Positions 54,385 through 64,000 of a stretch of DNA of 64,000 bases are shown in pieces. The notes below the pieces were generated by a model, which saw nothing but the letters and a program-made list of their open reading frames with translations, did no database searches and was not told the DNA's origin. A program made the position numbers and the translations under genes. This stretch comes from Erodium maritimum (lineage: Eukaryota > Streptophyta > Magnoliopsida > Geraniales > Geraniaceae): assembly GCA_963921825.1 (NCBI GenBank), contig OY997592.1, positions 54,518,336 through 54,582,335 on the forward strand, given 5' to 3'. How positions within the stretch are numbered: the first letter of the stretch is position 1; each line of letters starts with the position of its first letter.

Positions 54385-57367
54385 TTTTTATCATCATTTT
54401 TTTAGATTTATTAAGTCTAACCATTCTGAAATGAAAAAGAAGGAAGGATGCCTGAAAGCCAGCACACCCCAAAAAACCAAGTTACAAGAGAACCATCAAA
54501 AGAGAAATCCTTTGAAGGAGTAAAAACAACTAACCCTTGATCCCAACTACACCCAAAATGTAAAAGCATTCAACAAAAGAAGTGCAAAAGGAATAGAAGA
54601 ACTGAAATCAGCTAAAGATAGAGGCAAAGGAAGATCAAGCCAATTAGCACCTACTTCATAAATCAAACACTAAGCTCTTGCACCAGTCTTTTTGATCTAG
54701 CACACATCCAAGATTTGAGTTCCATTCAACAAAGGAGAAAGTTTGAATTTGCAGGAAAGGATGCCATTCTTGATTAAATGAGTAACTTAGAATTTTTTCA
54801 AAAACTTGAGGTGCTTCAAAAGCATTGTTGAACACCATGTTGCTTCTTATTTTTTTGTTTGATTGGCAAAGCATAATGAAAGTTTTATAAACCCTCTTTT
54901 GAGAAGAAAGAGGAAAAAAAGGTTTAGCTACAAACCAACAAAAAAGGACCCAAGACACTCAAAGTCGTCTTTTAAGGGAACAAGTGAAGCGAGCGCTAAC
55001 ACATGAGGCACAACGAAGGAAAAAAGAAAAGGTTCTAACACCTGGATTTTTCAACCATGAAGCGCTCAAAAAAGGACAAGGTCTTCAACCCTGATTTGTC
55101 AACCTTTAAGCACAAGTGATACTAATATAAATTCAACAAACAACCTAAGCAAGTATAGCACCCTGTTTCATTGGTATCGTCAACCAGTCACACAGACTAG
55201 AAGACGAGCACTAACACATCGACGGTCAACACCGCAAGCGATAAAGACAGTCCTGATGAGTAGTACCCATCAGAACACATAAACCCCTAAAGCAAATCTG
55301 TAAGAAAACAACTGAAAGGCAAAGAGGCCTAAACCCTCACCGGCAGCCAATACCTTAAACCGGCGAAACCTAACCACAAGAGTGGAAGGAAGCAGATGCA
55401 TATCAAACCGAAATCGAAAAAGGGGCAATGCGGGGACACAAAACTTAAGCTGCAGAGAGGGATATACCAGTATAGGTACCACGATGAACCGCTAGACCCA
55501 CGATGATCAACACCTAAGGAGGATGAAGAAGCGCGTCCCACGACCAGATCTAGACCGAAACACCAGGCAAGCAGACGAACCACCAAAAGCAGGAAGAACA
55601 GCTCCGCAATAATCCCCACCCGGAAGGATGAAGAAGAGCGTCCCACGACCAGAGCCGGAACTAGAAACCTCCAATGATCCGAAATACGGTCCACCGTCGA
55701 GTCCGTGAGGGACGGATCAGACATTAGAGCTCGTACTCAGTCCTCCAAAACCTAATTCGGGCAACACCGAGAAGGGCCAAAGAGGAGAATCGGTATTTCT
55801 ACCGAGTACGAGCTCAGACTTCTGAGCAAACCGCAGCAAGTCAAATCTCCCATAATCTAAAGGTGGAAACCGAGATGAGCGTTCCGAAACCAAGAACGGT
55901 TACTTCTCACCAGCGAAAACCAAACGAGAACCCACGGGGGAAGGCCTGTAATGATACCGAGCCCGAGTCAACCCAAACTCGAACAGAACTAACGCCACAA
56001 CTAGCAGAGAAGCACAACATCACACAAAGCCCGCACCTGATCGAATCAGAACGACACCAGCGAGGACCCAAAATCCGTCAAAATCCCAGGATGCCCACAC
56101 CACCAAGAAACGGACTTCCAGAGCTAAACCACGGCCTCGAGTCGGGGCCAAAACCACGAACCAAGGGGGAAAAACCCAGCAGAACCGGGTTTGCCGAAAA
56201 AGTCGGACCCGGGTACGACCCGAACCGGCCAAACCGACCCAGAAGTCTAGCCGGACCGGGCAACCCGCTCCAGGATCTGGATCCGGGTTGCAGGCCACTA
56301 TCCCGACCCACACTTGCACCCGGCCCAGGCCAAACCTACCCGGCCCAGGCCAAATCCAGCCCGCTACTATCCAAACCTGCTGCTAATCCCGAGGCTGCCG
56401 CTACTCCCGAGCCTGCACAGCTGAGCCACACCGCGAACCCGACGCCGACGACCGAGTTCCCGAATCCGACGAGCAGCTGGCTCACAACAAGCACACCGCC
56501 GCACCAAAGACTGGAGCAAACCACCAGCTACGGCCAACCACCACAAGTCCGAGCCGAGGAAGAAGCACACAGTCAAAGAACTCCAGCCACCAAGGCCGAA
56601 GAAACGGACAGATCTGAAAGGAAGCAGCAGTACCAGACGCCGGTCATCCCAAGCACCGAGCACGTGCTCGAAACCGAAACTCCAGAAGGACGAAAGAGAG
56701 CATAGAAGGAGGAAGCAAAGGGGGAGAGAAAGGGTAGGGAAGCTGAGGAAGGAGGGGAGGCCTCCGCCGGTGACATCCGGGGCCGGAGACGTCACCAGCG
56801 GGGGAAGGGGAGAAGGGTGGCGGCTAAGAAGGTAAAGCTAGGGTTTTTGGTTTTACAGTTGAGAGAGAAAAGACGTTACCATGTTGCTTCTTGCTAGCCA
56901 TATTTGTCAGAGAGTAATTGCTAGAACATAGTACCATTGCTTTTCTGATTTTTTGGATGCTAAACATTTTCAAGAAGATACAAGAGACGGTAGATCAGCA
57001 GGACATGCCCATGAAATAAATATTCCACCACTGAGATACCAAAGTCCAAACTTGAGTAGAATAGGAACAGAATAAAAGAACATGTTTTGAATCTTCCAAA
57101 TCTACATAACAAAAAGGGCATAACAGTTCATCTAGAGAGAAATTGAGGCTTCTATTTTCCATGAAGCACTTAGAGGGTAATGAATCAAGGCATGTTAGCC
57201 ATAAAAAGAGTACAAAAGAAATTTTGTCTAAACCAAAGGAACAATGCCTTGTGGTTAAAGGCACTGGTAAAATTTGTGGACTGAGAAACCATTTGGGTCT
57301 GATGACCAAACAAACAAGTCAGGGGAGCTAGATTGATCTAAGAATTGGACTTGGCCTCTTTCCCAAC
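54385..57367 (-). mobile_element. Poly(A) retroelement of about 3 kb with chimeric 5' end
   Basis: In minus orientation the element ends in AATAAATCTAAAAAAATGAT and further A (plus-strand T at 54385 on). It is bounded by an 18-bp perfect duplication. Its middle (about 55740-55960) matches the head element at 36912-38650. Next to that is a very GC-rich, CT-rich block (56000-56870). Its 5' end (57367-56900) holds a piece of another LINE's ORF2. No intact reverse transcriptase exists within it. Two direct copies of CGTGGGACGC(T/G)CTTCTTCATCC lie near 55525 and 55640. Composition and lack of conserved domains argue that the 280-codon plus-strand frame at 55863-56705 is not a gene. Confidence 0.75.
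56990..57330 (-). pseudogene. LINE ORF2 fragment (zinc-binding RVT region)
   Basis: The minus strand reads ISFVLFLWLTCLDSLPSKC, then LLCPFCYVDLEDSKHVLLFC and STQVWTLVSQWW. This is the Cys/His layout (CPFC...E..HVLLFC) of the zinc-binding region after LINE reverse transcriptases. It starts and ends abruptly and is enclosed by the 18-bp duplication of the larger element. Confidence 0.75.
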
Positions 57368-57385
57368 CTCTGCATTTTATTAGTT
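57368..57385. repeat. Right 18-bp target duplication of the chimeric poly(A) element
   Basis: CTCTGCATTTTATTAGTT, identical to 54367-54384. Confidence 0.85.
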
Positions 57386-58375
57386 GATAGTTTCAAAAGG
57401 TAGATTGATCTAAGAATCAATGCCTATCAACTAAGGTGGGTAATAACATCCACCTTCTGAATCTTTGCTTCCTACGTTCTCTTAAGCACTGACCTGGTGT
57501 TAGTTTCTTGAGAAATACATAGAATGTGACGATAATATTGCAAGGAATAGCTACAAAAATTAGGGATTTTCTATATACATGTTTTGTAAAATATTGCAAT
57601 CACATCCCTTATATTTTCTTCCATAACCAAATTACTTTCACTCATCATCCAACTATCGACCAAAAAGTTGATATCGACATAATCATGTATGATAGGAACA
57701 AATATCCAAAACCTACCTGGCCCAAGTCAAGCCCGTATCAGTTTTCAATATAAAATAAGCTTTCATTTCTCTCATGGATGCATAAAAAAAATCAAGCAAT
57801 GTTCATATTTCAATGGTTAAAATAGCAGCATTTCTAAGTATTTTGGTAAGTGCACTACAATGTAATTGCAAAATTCATATTATATAAATAGTCAAAACAC
57901 AAAAAAAGTGTGGTGTGCCCAACTCATTTGATTACATATGTGGCTTAACAAATCAACCTTCATCACAAGGTGCAAACATAGCTGTAATTTCTACTAGTAA
58001 ACATTGCCAAGACCACTTCATACTAGCATGTTAAACTTGAGAAATCTAAAGAAACTCTAGCAGTTTCAGGCATAAAACCAGGAATGCGAAACAATAAGAA
58101 ATTAGAAAATGCTAAACAAATATCATGGGACTCAACTTCTTTATACATACAGAATGAAACGTTGCTCAATAAATATATATTCTGAAGTCAATGGCTTGGT
58201 ACACTTCTAAAAGACTCAGAAACAGTAACTTCAAGGAAAACAGAAAATTGAGTTTAAATGCGTTCACTACAACTATCTCGCTAAGCATATGAGGTTTTGT
58301 GGACGGGCAATTTTCATACCACAACAAAGATCAGAAATGTACTTGTACCTTTACCCAGGAACAGATGAGCACCAC
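57386..58375. other. Intergenic and 3' flank of the PWWP gene
   Basis: AT-rich, with no gene of its own. The part next to 58376 should hold the PWWP gene's 3' untranslated region. A repeat of the word AGATTGATCTAAGAAT at 57328 and 57401 is seen around the right duplication. Confidence 0.45.
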
Positions 58376-61189
58376 CTATCGCACAGTCTTCATTTTCTTC
58401 AAAAGGCCTCTCATCTCACCCTCCAGAGTAGATTTTAATTTCGGCGACATTTTCCCATCAGATCGCTCCACCATTACCATCATCGTCTCCAGTTTCTCCT
58501 TGATGAAGTTCAGCTGTGAGGCCTCACCATTAGATGCTGACTTTTTAGTGGTTTTGATTCTCCTGTTGGATAAAGAGGAAGATTTGGAAAGGGGAGTCTT
58601 TTCATTGAGTTCTTGGGTGTTGGATGCAACCAAGGTGTCCCTGAGCCGGAATGTGACATTTGCACTTCCAAAGGGACTGGACTCTTGTGAACTGTTCAAG
58701 GCCTTCTCAGCATCAGAGGTTCTCACAAACACCACACAAGCACAGAAATTATTGTAGAACACATCTGTCTCATCTTCTACCAGATCACCAAACTTCTTGT
58801 AAAATCCAATGAGTTCACTTTTTGTAGGTAATGAGGATCCAGGACCGAATGTCACAAAAAGAGAAGCAGGGCATGGTGATTCACCCTTTCTCTCAGAATC
58901 AGGTGTCACACTGACAGCAGCTTGTCTAGATTTTTGCTTACTGGATCTTGTTTCATTGTTTTTCTTTACCCTCTTCTCAAGAGAGTTGCTATGAGGTACA
59001 ATGACATCACCATTTTGATTCAGATGTTCACCGAATAGCCCAGCTTTTGAGTTAATAGACTTTCTCTTTCTACCACGCCGCTTTTGAGCACTCACATGCA
59101 TTGTCCCTTCATCAGGCTGTTGTTGCTGTTGTTGTTGCTGCTGCTGCTGCTTATATGCTTGATAGTGGGATCCCTCGAGATAGGTTGACCTTCTGTACAT
59201 GCATAGAAACTCTACAACTGTATCAACATCTGTCTCCTCAGGATGTAGGGTAAAAAGAGCTACGGAGCGAATCTCAGACAGCGCATCATTAACAGGTAGC
59301 TCATTTATCATAGGATCAGGGCTTGAGTTCAAGGAGTGATGTCCTGTACTAAGTTGTTCAGAAAGGTTTGTGTGTAATACCTCACCACTGCACTTCACAA
59401 TTGGACAATCCATACTATGACCGGTAGTCCATGTCTTTCGCTTCCCCGTCTGAGCAGCACTCACTGTCACAACCTGCTGGGATTCTGTTTCTAGTGCCTC
59501 TTTTTGTGGCCTCTGAATTGGGTTTGTGTATGGAGGGGATAGATATTTGCTCTTCTTTCGTTCTCTTGATGCATAACCTTTCTCATTCTGTTCTTTGGAC
59601 TCGTCATACACCTCTCCTTCTGTTTGCACTTGATCATTCTCTGCAACTGCATTGCCTTCAACACTGGAGATGGCATTGGTATCTATCTTTTTCTTCCTTC
59701 CTCTCTTCTTAGCCTCACTCCCTCCATTTTCACATACAATTTTGCTCCCAGGAGTTGCAAGAGGTCCTGAAACTTCAGACTCTATCCTCATTGGGACAGC
59801 CACACAAGTATCAACACCACCATCTTTAGCTTTCCTTTTCTTCCTACCAGATTTTGAGGCCAATTTGTCAGACCCTGTCCCTCCATTAGCTATGATTTCA
59901 GCAATGCTTTTCTGCTTTCTTTGATGAAGCTGGTTCTCCCGACTCCCAGGAGAGTTGTAAAAGCCAATTGGGCTGCTTTCTCCATATCCAAGGGCTCCTC
60001 TTGAAGAAAGCAATTCTTCTTCAACTGGGCCTTGAACTGTTACATCCACGGCTCCATCACAAGTGACTATGTCCAACACAGCTTCTTCCATCTTGTCTTC
60101 AAGACCAGGAATCTGCTGCGGCTCATAGAACCCAGGTAACTGATGACCCCCTTTTGCCTGATAAAAAGCACACAACGTACTCCTCAACATCATTAGATCG
60201 AACTTACTGGTCACAGAAGCAACCTGTGCAGCATTTTTCAAATTCTCAATGAGCTCTACAGGTTCGAACTCAACTGAGCATTTACTTCCCCTTTCAGGAA
60301 TAAAGACTCCTTGCTTGACTCCTGTATTTATTGCAAATGGCCTATCAAGTTGTGCTTGATTTCCTTTAAGGACACACGGGCAAGTCATCTCCAACTCCAC
60401 AAGCTTGCCAATATCATTCAATGCAATGTCTACAGAAGTCACAAAGCTCCTCGCGTTACTCTGCCTCACCATCTCCTCAAAATTATCCTCAAAGGGCTTC
60501 AATTGAGAGGAGTTGCACCAGGTAAATGATCCATCAGAGAACGCCACAAGGAACCTTCCCTTCTGATTATGCTTTGCAGCAGACTCTGAGGCATGTGAAG
60601 GATCATATATCTGTCCAGGCCACCATGGATAATTCTTCACCTTACCCCACACAAAGTCACCCACAAAGAACGTATTCCCTCCCTCAGGAGCATCTTCCAT
60701 CTCCATCGTTCCCGAGTCCTTGCTCTCTACAACCCCAGCTGCTGCAGCTGAATCCACAACAGGAACACCATCAAAATCTCCAAAGATACCTACACTTGCC
60801 TCTTTCACTTCCTCAACAACACCTGAACCAGAGCTCATTTCTCTCACACTCCCATCACTCACTCCGCCATCTGCATCTCCAGATTCTCCACCATTTGATC
60901 TCGTCTCCAATATAGATCGCAACCCATCAACCTCAGAATCCACAACTCTCACAAAATCATTTCTTTCAGCAAAACTGCTCTTAACAGACAACACCTCGGT
61001 CCGGACCAACTCCACAAACCCATCATCAGCCAAACCCTCCTTTCCATTAGTAGAAACCCTCAAACCATTCTCTCCACCTCCATCCACAGCATCCAATAAA
61101 CTCGACCCAGCTGCAGAACCGCCGCCGAGGGTTTTGTGATCTGGGTTCCAAGCCTCGACCGCTTCAGATGACTCTAGCGGCGCTTCCAT
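58376..61189 (-). CDS. PWWP-domain chromatin protein (plant PDP-like), 937 aa
   Basis: One uninterrupted frame of 937 codons. An acidic N-terminal region (1-170) precedes a PWWP domain at about 174-240: GDFVWGKVKNYPWWPGQIYD, then FLVAFSDGSFTWC; these domains read methylated histone H3 tails and bind DNA. A helical segment follows (240-345). Basic AT-hook-like runs lie near 448-455 (GRKKRKAK), 495-502 (KRGRKKKI) and 703-710 (KRRGRKRK). Gln11 sits at 681-691. An RRM-like fold is at about 775-850 (SLFVTFGPGSSLPTKSELIG, then FCACVVF). The C terminus is basic and helical. This layout is that of the plant PDP family, nuclear proteins tied to FVE/MSI5 complexes, Polycomb marks and flowering (known for Arabidopsis relatives). 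The ATG at 61189 is preceded by a spliced leader. Appears intact. Confidence 0.92.
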   Translation of the reverse strand: MEAPLESSEAVEAWNPDHKTLGGGSAAGSSLLDAVDGGGENGLRVSTNGKEGLADDGFVELVRTEVLSVKSSFAERNDFVRVVDSEVDGLRSILETRSNGGESGDADGGVSDGSVREMSSGSGVVEEVKEASVGIFGDFDGVPVVDSAAAAGVVESKDSGTMEMEDAPEGGNTFFVGDFVWGKVKNYPWWPGQIYDPSHASESAAKHNQKGRFLVAFSDGSFTWCNSSQLKPFEDNFEEMVRQSNARSFVTSVDIALNDIGKLVELEMTCPCVLKGNQAQLDRPFAINTGVKQGVFIPERGSKCSVEFEPVELIENLKNAAQVASVTSKFDLMMLRSTLCAFYQAKGGHQLPGFYEPQQIPGLEDKMEEAVLDIVTCDGAVDVTVQGPVEEELLSSRGALGYGESSPIGFYNSPGSRENQLHQRKQKSIAEIIANGGTGSDKLASKSGRKKRKAKDGGVDTCVAVPMRIESEVSGPLATPGSKIVCENGGSEAKKRGRKKKIDTNAISSVEGNAVAENDQVQTEGEVYDESKEQNEKGYASRERKKSKYLSPPYTNPIQRPQKEALETESQQVVTVSAAQTGKRKTWTTGHSMDCPIVKCSGEVLHTNLSEQLSTGHHSLNSSPDPMINELPVNDALSEIRSVALFTLHPEETDVDTVVEFLCMYRRSTYLEGSHYQAYKQQQQQQQQQQQPDEGTMHVSAQKRRGRKRKSINSKAGLFGEHLNQNGDVIVPHSNSLEKRVKKNNETRSSKQKSRQAAVSVTPDSERKGESPCPASLFVTFGPGSSLPTKSELIGFYKKFGDLVEDETDVFYNNFCACVVFVRTSDAEKALNSSQESSPFGSANVTFRLRDTLVASNTQELNEKTPLSKSSSLSNRRIKTTKKSASNGEASQLNFIKEKLETMMVMVERSDGKMSPKLKSTLEGEMRGLLKKMKTVR
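59120..59155. repeat. CAG/CAA repeat coding for Gln11
   Basis: On the coding strand a mixed CAG/CAA run encodes eleven Gln (residues 681-691) in the PWWP protein. Such tracts are often length-polymorphic. Confidence 0.85.
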
Positions 61190-61255
61190 TTTCGGGGATA
61201 GTCTCTTCTGGATAAAGATAAAACGGCACTAACACACCTCACGATAATTTCACCA

Positions 61256-61398
61256 CTGAAGCAGAACAAAGAAACGTGAAAATCAACTCCACTTAGGGTT
61301 TTAGCTTCCAAAACCAGCTCAGGAACCAATTAAATAAACAAATATAGTAGACGAAGTATTAAATTAAAGCACACACATAGATGAACATACAAAGTTAC
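61256..61398 (-). other. Intron in the 5' leader of the PWWP gene
   Basis: Minus strand: donor TCGAG|GTAACTTT (GT at 61398-61397) and acceptor TTCTGCTTCAG|TGG (AG at 61257-61256), giving 143 nt. The second leader exon (61255-61190) then joins the ATG. Upstream leader sequence (about 61600-61399) is CT-rich and includes AAAACCCTAG near 61432-61441, similar to a telo-box. Confidence 0.6.
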
Positions 61399-61639
61399 CT
61401 CGACGATATATAGAGTAATTGCAACAAAGCGGCTAGGGTTTTGCCTCAGGCCACTTCTCAAACTAAAAAATATTTGAAGGAGGAGGAGAGACAGATAATG
61501 TATGTTTTTCTCCAGAAAATAGAAATGAAGTATTTTGTGGAGAGGGAAATGAAAATTTGAGGAGTTGGGGAAATGAAATTTTCGTGTTGGCAGAGAGAGT
61601 GAGGGAAAGGTACGGTTCAGTTCAGGCGGTGAAGTGAAT

Positions 61640-62077
61640 ATTATTAATTTATTATTATTGCATTTATCACTTTTGTTGTCTTTATCGGACGGTCGCTATT
61701 ACATCACATACTAATACCCGAACGAATCCTTAACCAAATACGTACGCTCGAGAGTATAAAGATTTGTGCTACTCGCCTGGTGGTTCCACCATCTCAGCGC
61801 AAGCTTCCGGAGGTTACGTGTCCGCTGATCTGCGGCGAATAGAGGAGTGGTATGTGTGAGAAAAGGAAGCTCTGGTGGTCCCCATTTGTGTGGGGTTGGG
61901 TTCCGGATGGATGACACATGTCCACTTTAATCGGAGATACTGTTCAGGACAAAAGAGAGTTATGAGAAGAAAAGAGAGTAGAAAGAGACTAATTGGCTTA
62001 ATGTCATCGTCTGGATAAGCACGGCTGTTAATATTTTAATAAAAATAAAATGAAATGAAAATTAGACGTGAGAATTA
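61640..62077. other. Intergenic, probable PWWP promoter region
   Basis: No gene. It ends with TTA (62075-62077), the likely target duplication of the PIF element that starts at 62078. Confidence 0.4.
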
Positions 62078-62772
62078 GAGCATGAACAACGGATCGAGTC
62101 CCATGTCTTGGCTCGTATTTTTGCAGGACACAGGACGCGAGCCATCCTGTTGTGGGACGTGTTTTTCGCGTCTCGCGTCCCGCAAAAACACGGGCCGAGT
62201 CATGGCTCGCGTTCAGCGTCTCGGTTTCACGGGACGTGGGACATGCGTCTCGGGTCTGAACGGCAGCCAATCGTGGCTTACCACGTGGCATTGCACAGGA
62301 AAAAAAATATGACCGTTGGCAACGGTCGAAAACGGTAACATTTTTTTTTAATTCAAATACTCCAACATCATTCTCAAACATCACTCACCCATTCTCCAAT
62401 TTCACTCTCCCATTCCTAAATTGCACTCTCTCATTCTCAATCTCCTCGTGAAAAATGTCGGACGACAAATACCCGTTCACATTCACCGGATGGCGGACAA
62501 CGTAGGGCGGATGACGAACAACGAAGGTCGGAGGATTTCGGATTGTCCCGAAGGATCTAGCAGACAGCCTCCGCGATATGTTAACGCAACCTGGTGAGAA
62601 CTCCGCTTTCTTCCCCTATATGCAACCGGGTTCGAGCTCAGGTACTTTCAAACTATCGTTTATTGTTGTAATTTATTTTTTAAAATTTATTTTTCAAGGT
62701 CTATTCCACCAACCGCAATTCCACCAGTCGCAACCACAATTCCACCAACCGCCATCGCAAGGTTACCAGCCG
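62078..62772 (+). mobile_element. Second PIF/Harbinger ORF1-type element, right part lost
   Basis: It starts GAGCATGAACAACGG, like the terminal repeat of the 34505-36711 element, and carries the same GC-rich hairpin (TTTTTGCAGGACAC ... GCGTCCCGCAAAAAC). ORF1 keeps its ATG at 62453 (MSDDKYPFTF) but soon meets a stop. The words AACGCAACCTGGTGAGAACT, TATGCAACCGGGTTCGA and GCAAGGTTACCAGCC match the other copy. It is cut at 62772 by an LTR element. Confidence 0.8.
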
Positions 62773-63364
62773 TGTCACGCCCCAATTTTAGCGAACCGAA
62801 ACTAGGGACGCGAACGTTTAAAAAGTTACAAAACTGAAACCTGTTTTTGTTAAATCACCTTAAAGGCAGTTTAGTTCCACAAAAGAATAATAATTACATC
62901 TCAAAAATAAAAGTCTCACACTTGGACAAAACGAGATACACGTCTCTAGACTCAAAACACCCAGCAACCCGCTTCAAGCTCTTCAAGCTTCAGAAGCTCA
63001 CCTAGTCCAGATTACGAACGGTACCTGTAGGAAAAGCAGCTAGGGGTGAGCGTTCGCTCACCTCCACGGATAACTGACTGACTATGGCATAAATAGTAGA
63101 TAAAGCTAGTAACACTAAAACCAAACCCAACTCCGGGACCACAGTCCCCAACTCAAGTACTCAACTGACCCACAACCCATTACTTTCCTCAACAGACTCA
63201 ACACTCGATAAAAACAGTGTAGACCCGACACAACGATCGACGACCTCCTCAAGGACTCGAACGAAACGACACAACACCAAACAAGATCACAAAGGATCGC
63301 ATACCAGCTGCTCAGTAACCAATCTCAATCAGGTCAGGGATCGACCTATCGCAATTCCTCGATA

Positions 63365-63530
63365 CGAAGTCGGATCAGGCTGTCGACCTTTGCAGTTCAT
63401 CGACACTAAGTCGGATCAGGCTGTCGACCTTTGCAGTTCATCGACACTAAGTCGGATCAGGCTGTCGACCTTTGCAGTTCATCGACACTAAGTTGGATCA
63501 GGCTGTCGACCTATCGCAATTCACAACTTC
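63365..63530. repeat. 41-bp tandem repeat, about four units
   Basis: Units of TCGGATCAGGCTGTCGACCT followed by TTGCAGTTCATCGACACTAAG repeat nearly perfectly. An older unit with CTATCGCAATTC flanks each side. Confidence 0.9.
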
Positions 63531-63574
63531 GGGTAACCACAATCACAATCATAGGCAAGTTCAATCACACAGGC

Positions 63575-63765
63575 ACTCAAGGCCACTCAAGACACCTCAA
63601 TTGTCAAGACTCGGGCTCAACAACCCCACGGACACTCACTGCCCCTCAAGACACACCAACGGTCAAGACTCGGGTTCAACAACCCCACGGGCACTCACTG
63701 CCACTCAAGACACACCAACGGTCAAGACTCGGGTTCAACAACCCCACGACACTCAATGCCACTCA
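63575..63765. repeat. ~59-bp tandem repeat, about three units
   Basis: Units built on CAAGACTCGGG(C/T)TCAACAA, CCCCACGG and CACTCACTGCC, then ACTCAAGACACACCAACGGT. Confidence 0.85.
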
Positions 63766-63778
63766 AGACACCAAATTA

Positions 63779-63895
63779 AATACACGGGCTCTCATGGCCA
63801 CCCAACTCAACAATAAAAACACGGGCTCTTAAGGCCACCCAAACTCAACAATAAATAACACGGGCTCTCAAGGCCACCCAAACTCAACAATAAAT
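63779..63895. repeat. ~38-bp tandem repeat, about three units
   Basis: Units of ACACGGGCTCTCAAGGCCAC followed by CCAAACTCAACAATAAAT. Confidence 0.85.
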
Positions 63896-64000
63896 ACACA
63901 CAACAACCTCCGGGCATGGTCATATGCCTCCAGTAATTCAATTAACGCTAAGTTCTCTGCTCCTACGACACTACTAAGTGTCACATGCTTTTCTCAATAA

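Larger units (their letters stand above)
62773..64000 (-). mobile_element. LTR of a third long-LTR element, running off the window
   Basis: It starts TGTCACGCCCCAATTTTAGC, the complement of a typical ...GGGGCGTGACA LTR end, within the PIF element. Like the solo LTR it has tandem subrepeats, though of other sequence. No internal coding region is reached. Whether it is a 3' LTR or a solo LTR cannot be told from this window. The 133- and 114-codon frames inside are products of the repeats. Confidence 0.7.

Noticed and set aside
55863-56705. 280-codon plus-strand open frame, Pro/Thr/Glu-rich
   Set aside because: It lies antisense in the GC-rich head of a poly(A) retroelement, has no known domain, and its composition follows from the CT-rich opposite strand.
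60526-61139. Plus-strand frames opposite the PWWP gene
   Set aside because: Antisense shadows of an intact minus-strand gene, rich in Ser, Pro and His as expected from reversed codons.
63431-63832. 133- and 114-codon frames
   Set aside because: They are translations of the tandem repeats in an LTR.
63365-63895. Regular short repeats, considered as a CRISPR array
   Set aside because: Units are contiguous tandem repeats without unique spacers, in plant nuclear DNA within an LTR.

Overview
This is nuclear DNA of a flowering plant, probably a eudicot; the species cannot be named from the sequence. The evidence is three recognisable plant protein-coding genes with plant-type introns or leaders, AT-rich intergenic DNA, and a dense mix of plant transposable elements: Ty1/copia, Ty3/gypsy, L1-type LINEs, CACTA, PIF/Harbinger, hAT- and MULE-type MITEs. 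There is no sign of bacterial, organellar or viral origin.

Genes. (1) 26640-28667 (+): a five-exon NAD(P)-binding reductase of the extended SDR / cinnamoyl-CoA reductase-like family, 358 aa, intact by my splicing. (2) 46388-46945 (+): a small Cys-rich plant protein of unknown function, probably with a ~2 kb intron in its 5' leader (first exon near 44210-44327). (3) 58376-61189 (-): an intact 937-aa PWWP-domain chromatin protein on one coding exon, with a spliced 5' leader. The left edge may hold a first coding exon (674-733, -) behind a TATA/site II promoter. A second promoter-like block (32915-33030, -) carries telo-box and site II motifs and may drive a small non-coding RNA locus.

Transposon layout. 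0.9-8.4 kb: hAT-type MITE with 8-bp target duplication, a foldback element, a PIF-associated trihelix fragment, another foldback element, and a CACTA remnant with palindromic subterminal repeats and a Tnp2-like pseudogene. 8.4-12.7 kb: 3' half of a copia element (-). 12.7-14.9 kb: two copies of a long-TIR MULE-type MITE, one complete with a 9-bp duplication. 15.7-25.7 kb: two LINEs (-); the older one is cut by a 2.34-kb solo LTR with a 5-bp duplication (20369-22711) and its 3' end abuts a 5'-truncated younger LINE. 29.9-32.4 kb: a LINE retaining ORF1 but no ORF2, bounded by a perfect 16-bp duplication. 33.5-34.4 kb: poly(A) retroposon. 34.5-36.7 kb: PIF/Harbinger element carrying only the trihelix ORF1. 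36.9-38.6 kb and 54.4-57.4 kb: two related poly(A)-type retroelements in opposite orientation, the second with an 18-bp duplication. 39.2-42.9 kb: broken Ty3/gypsy with its 3' LTR. 47.6-50.9 kb: 5' LTR plus primer-binding site of the same family as the solo LTR. 51.0-54.3 kb: a second copia copy of the 8.4-kb family. 62.1 kb to the end: a second copy of the PIF element, cut by a third long-LTR element that runs off the window.

Overall this is a gene-poor, retrotransposon-rich plant segment with a readable nesting history. I found no clear evidence for a wholly new system. The most unusual items are the ORF1-only LINE, the chimeric 3-kb poly(A) element, the ORF1-only PIF family, and the telo-box/site II locus with a possible snoRNA.
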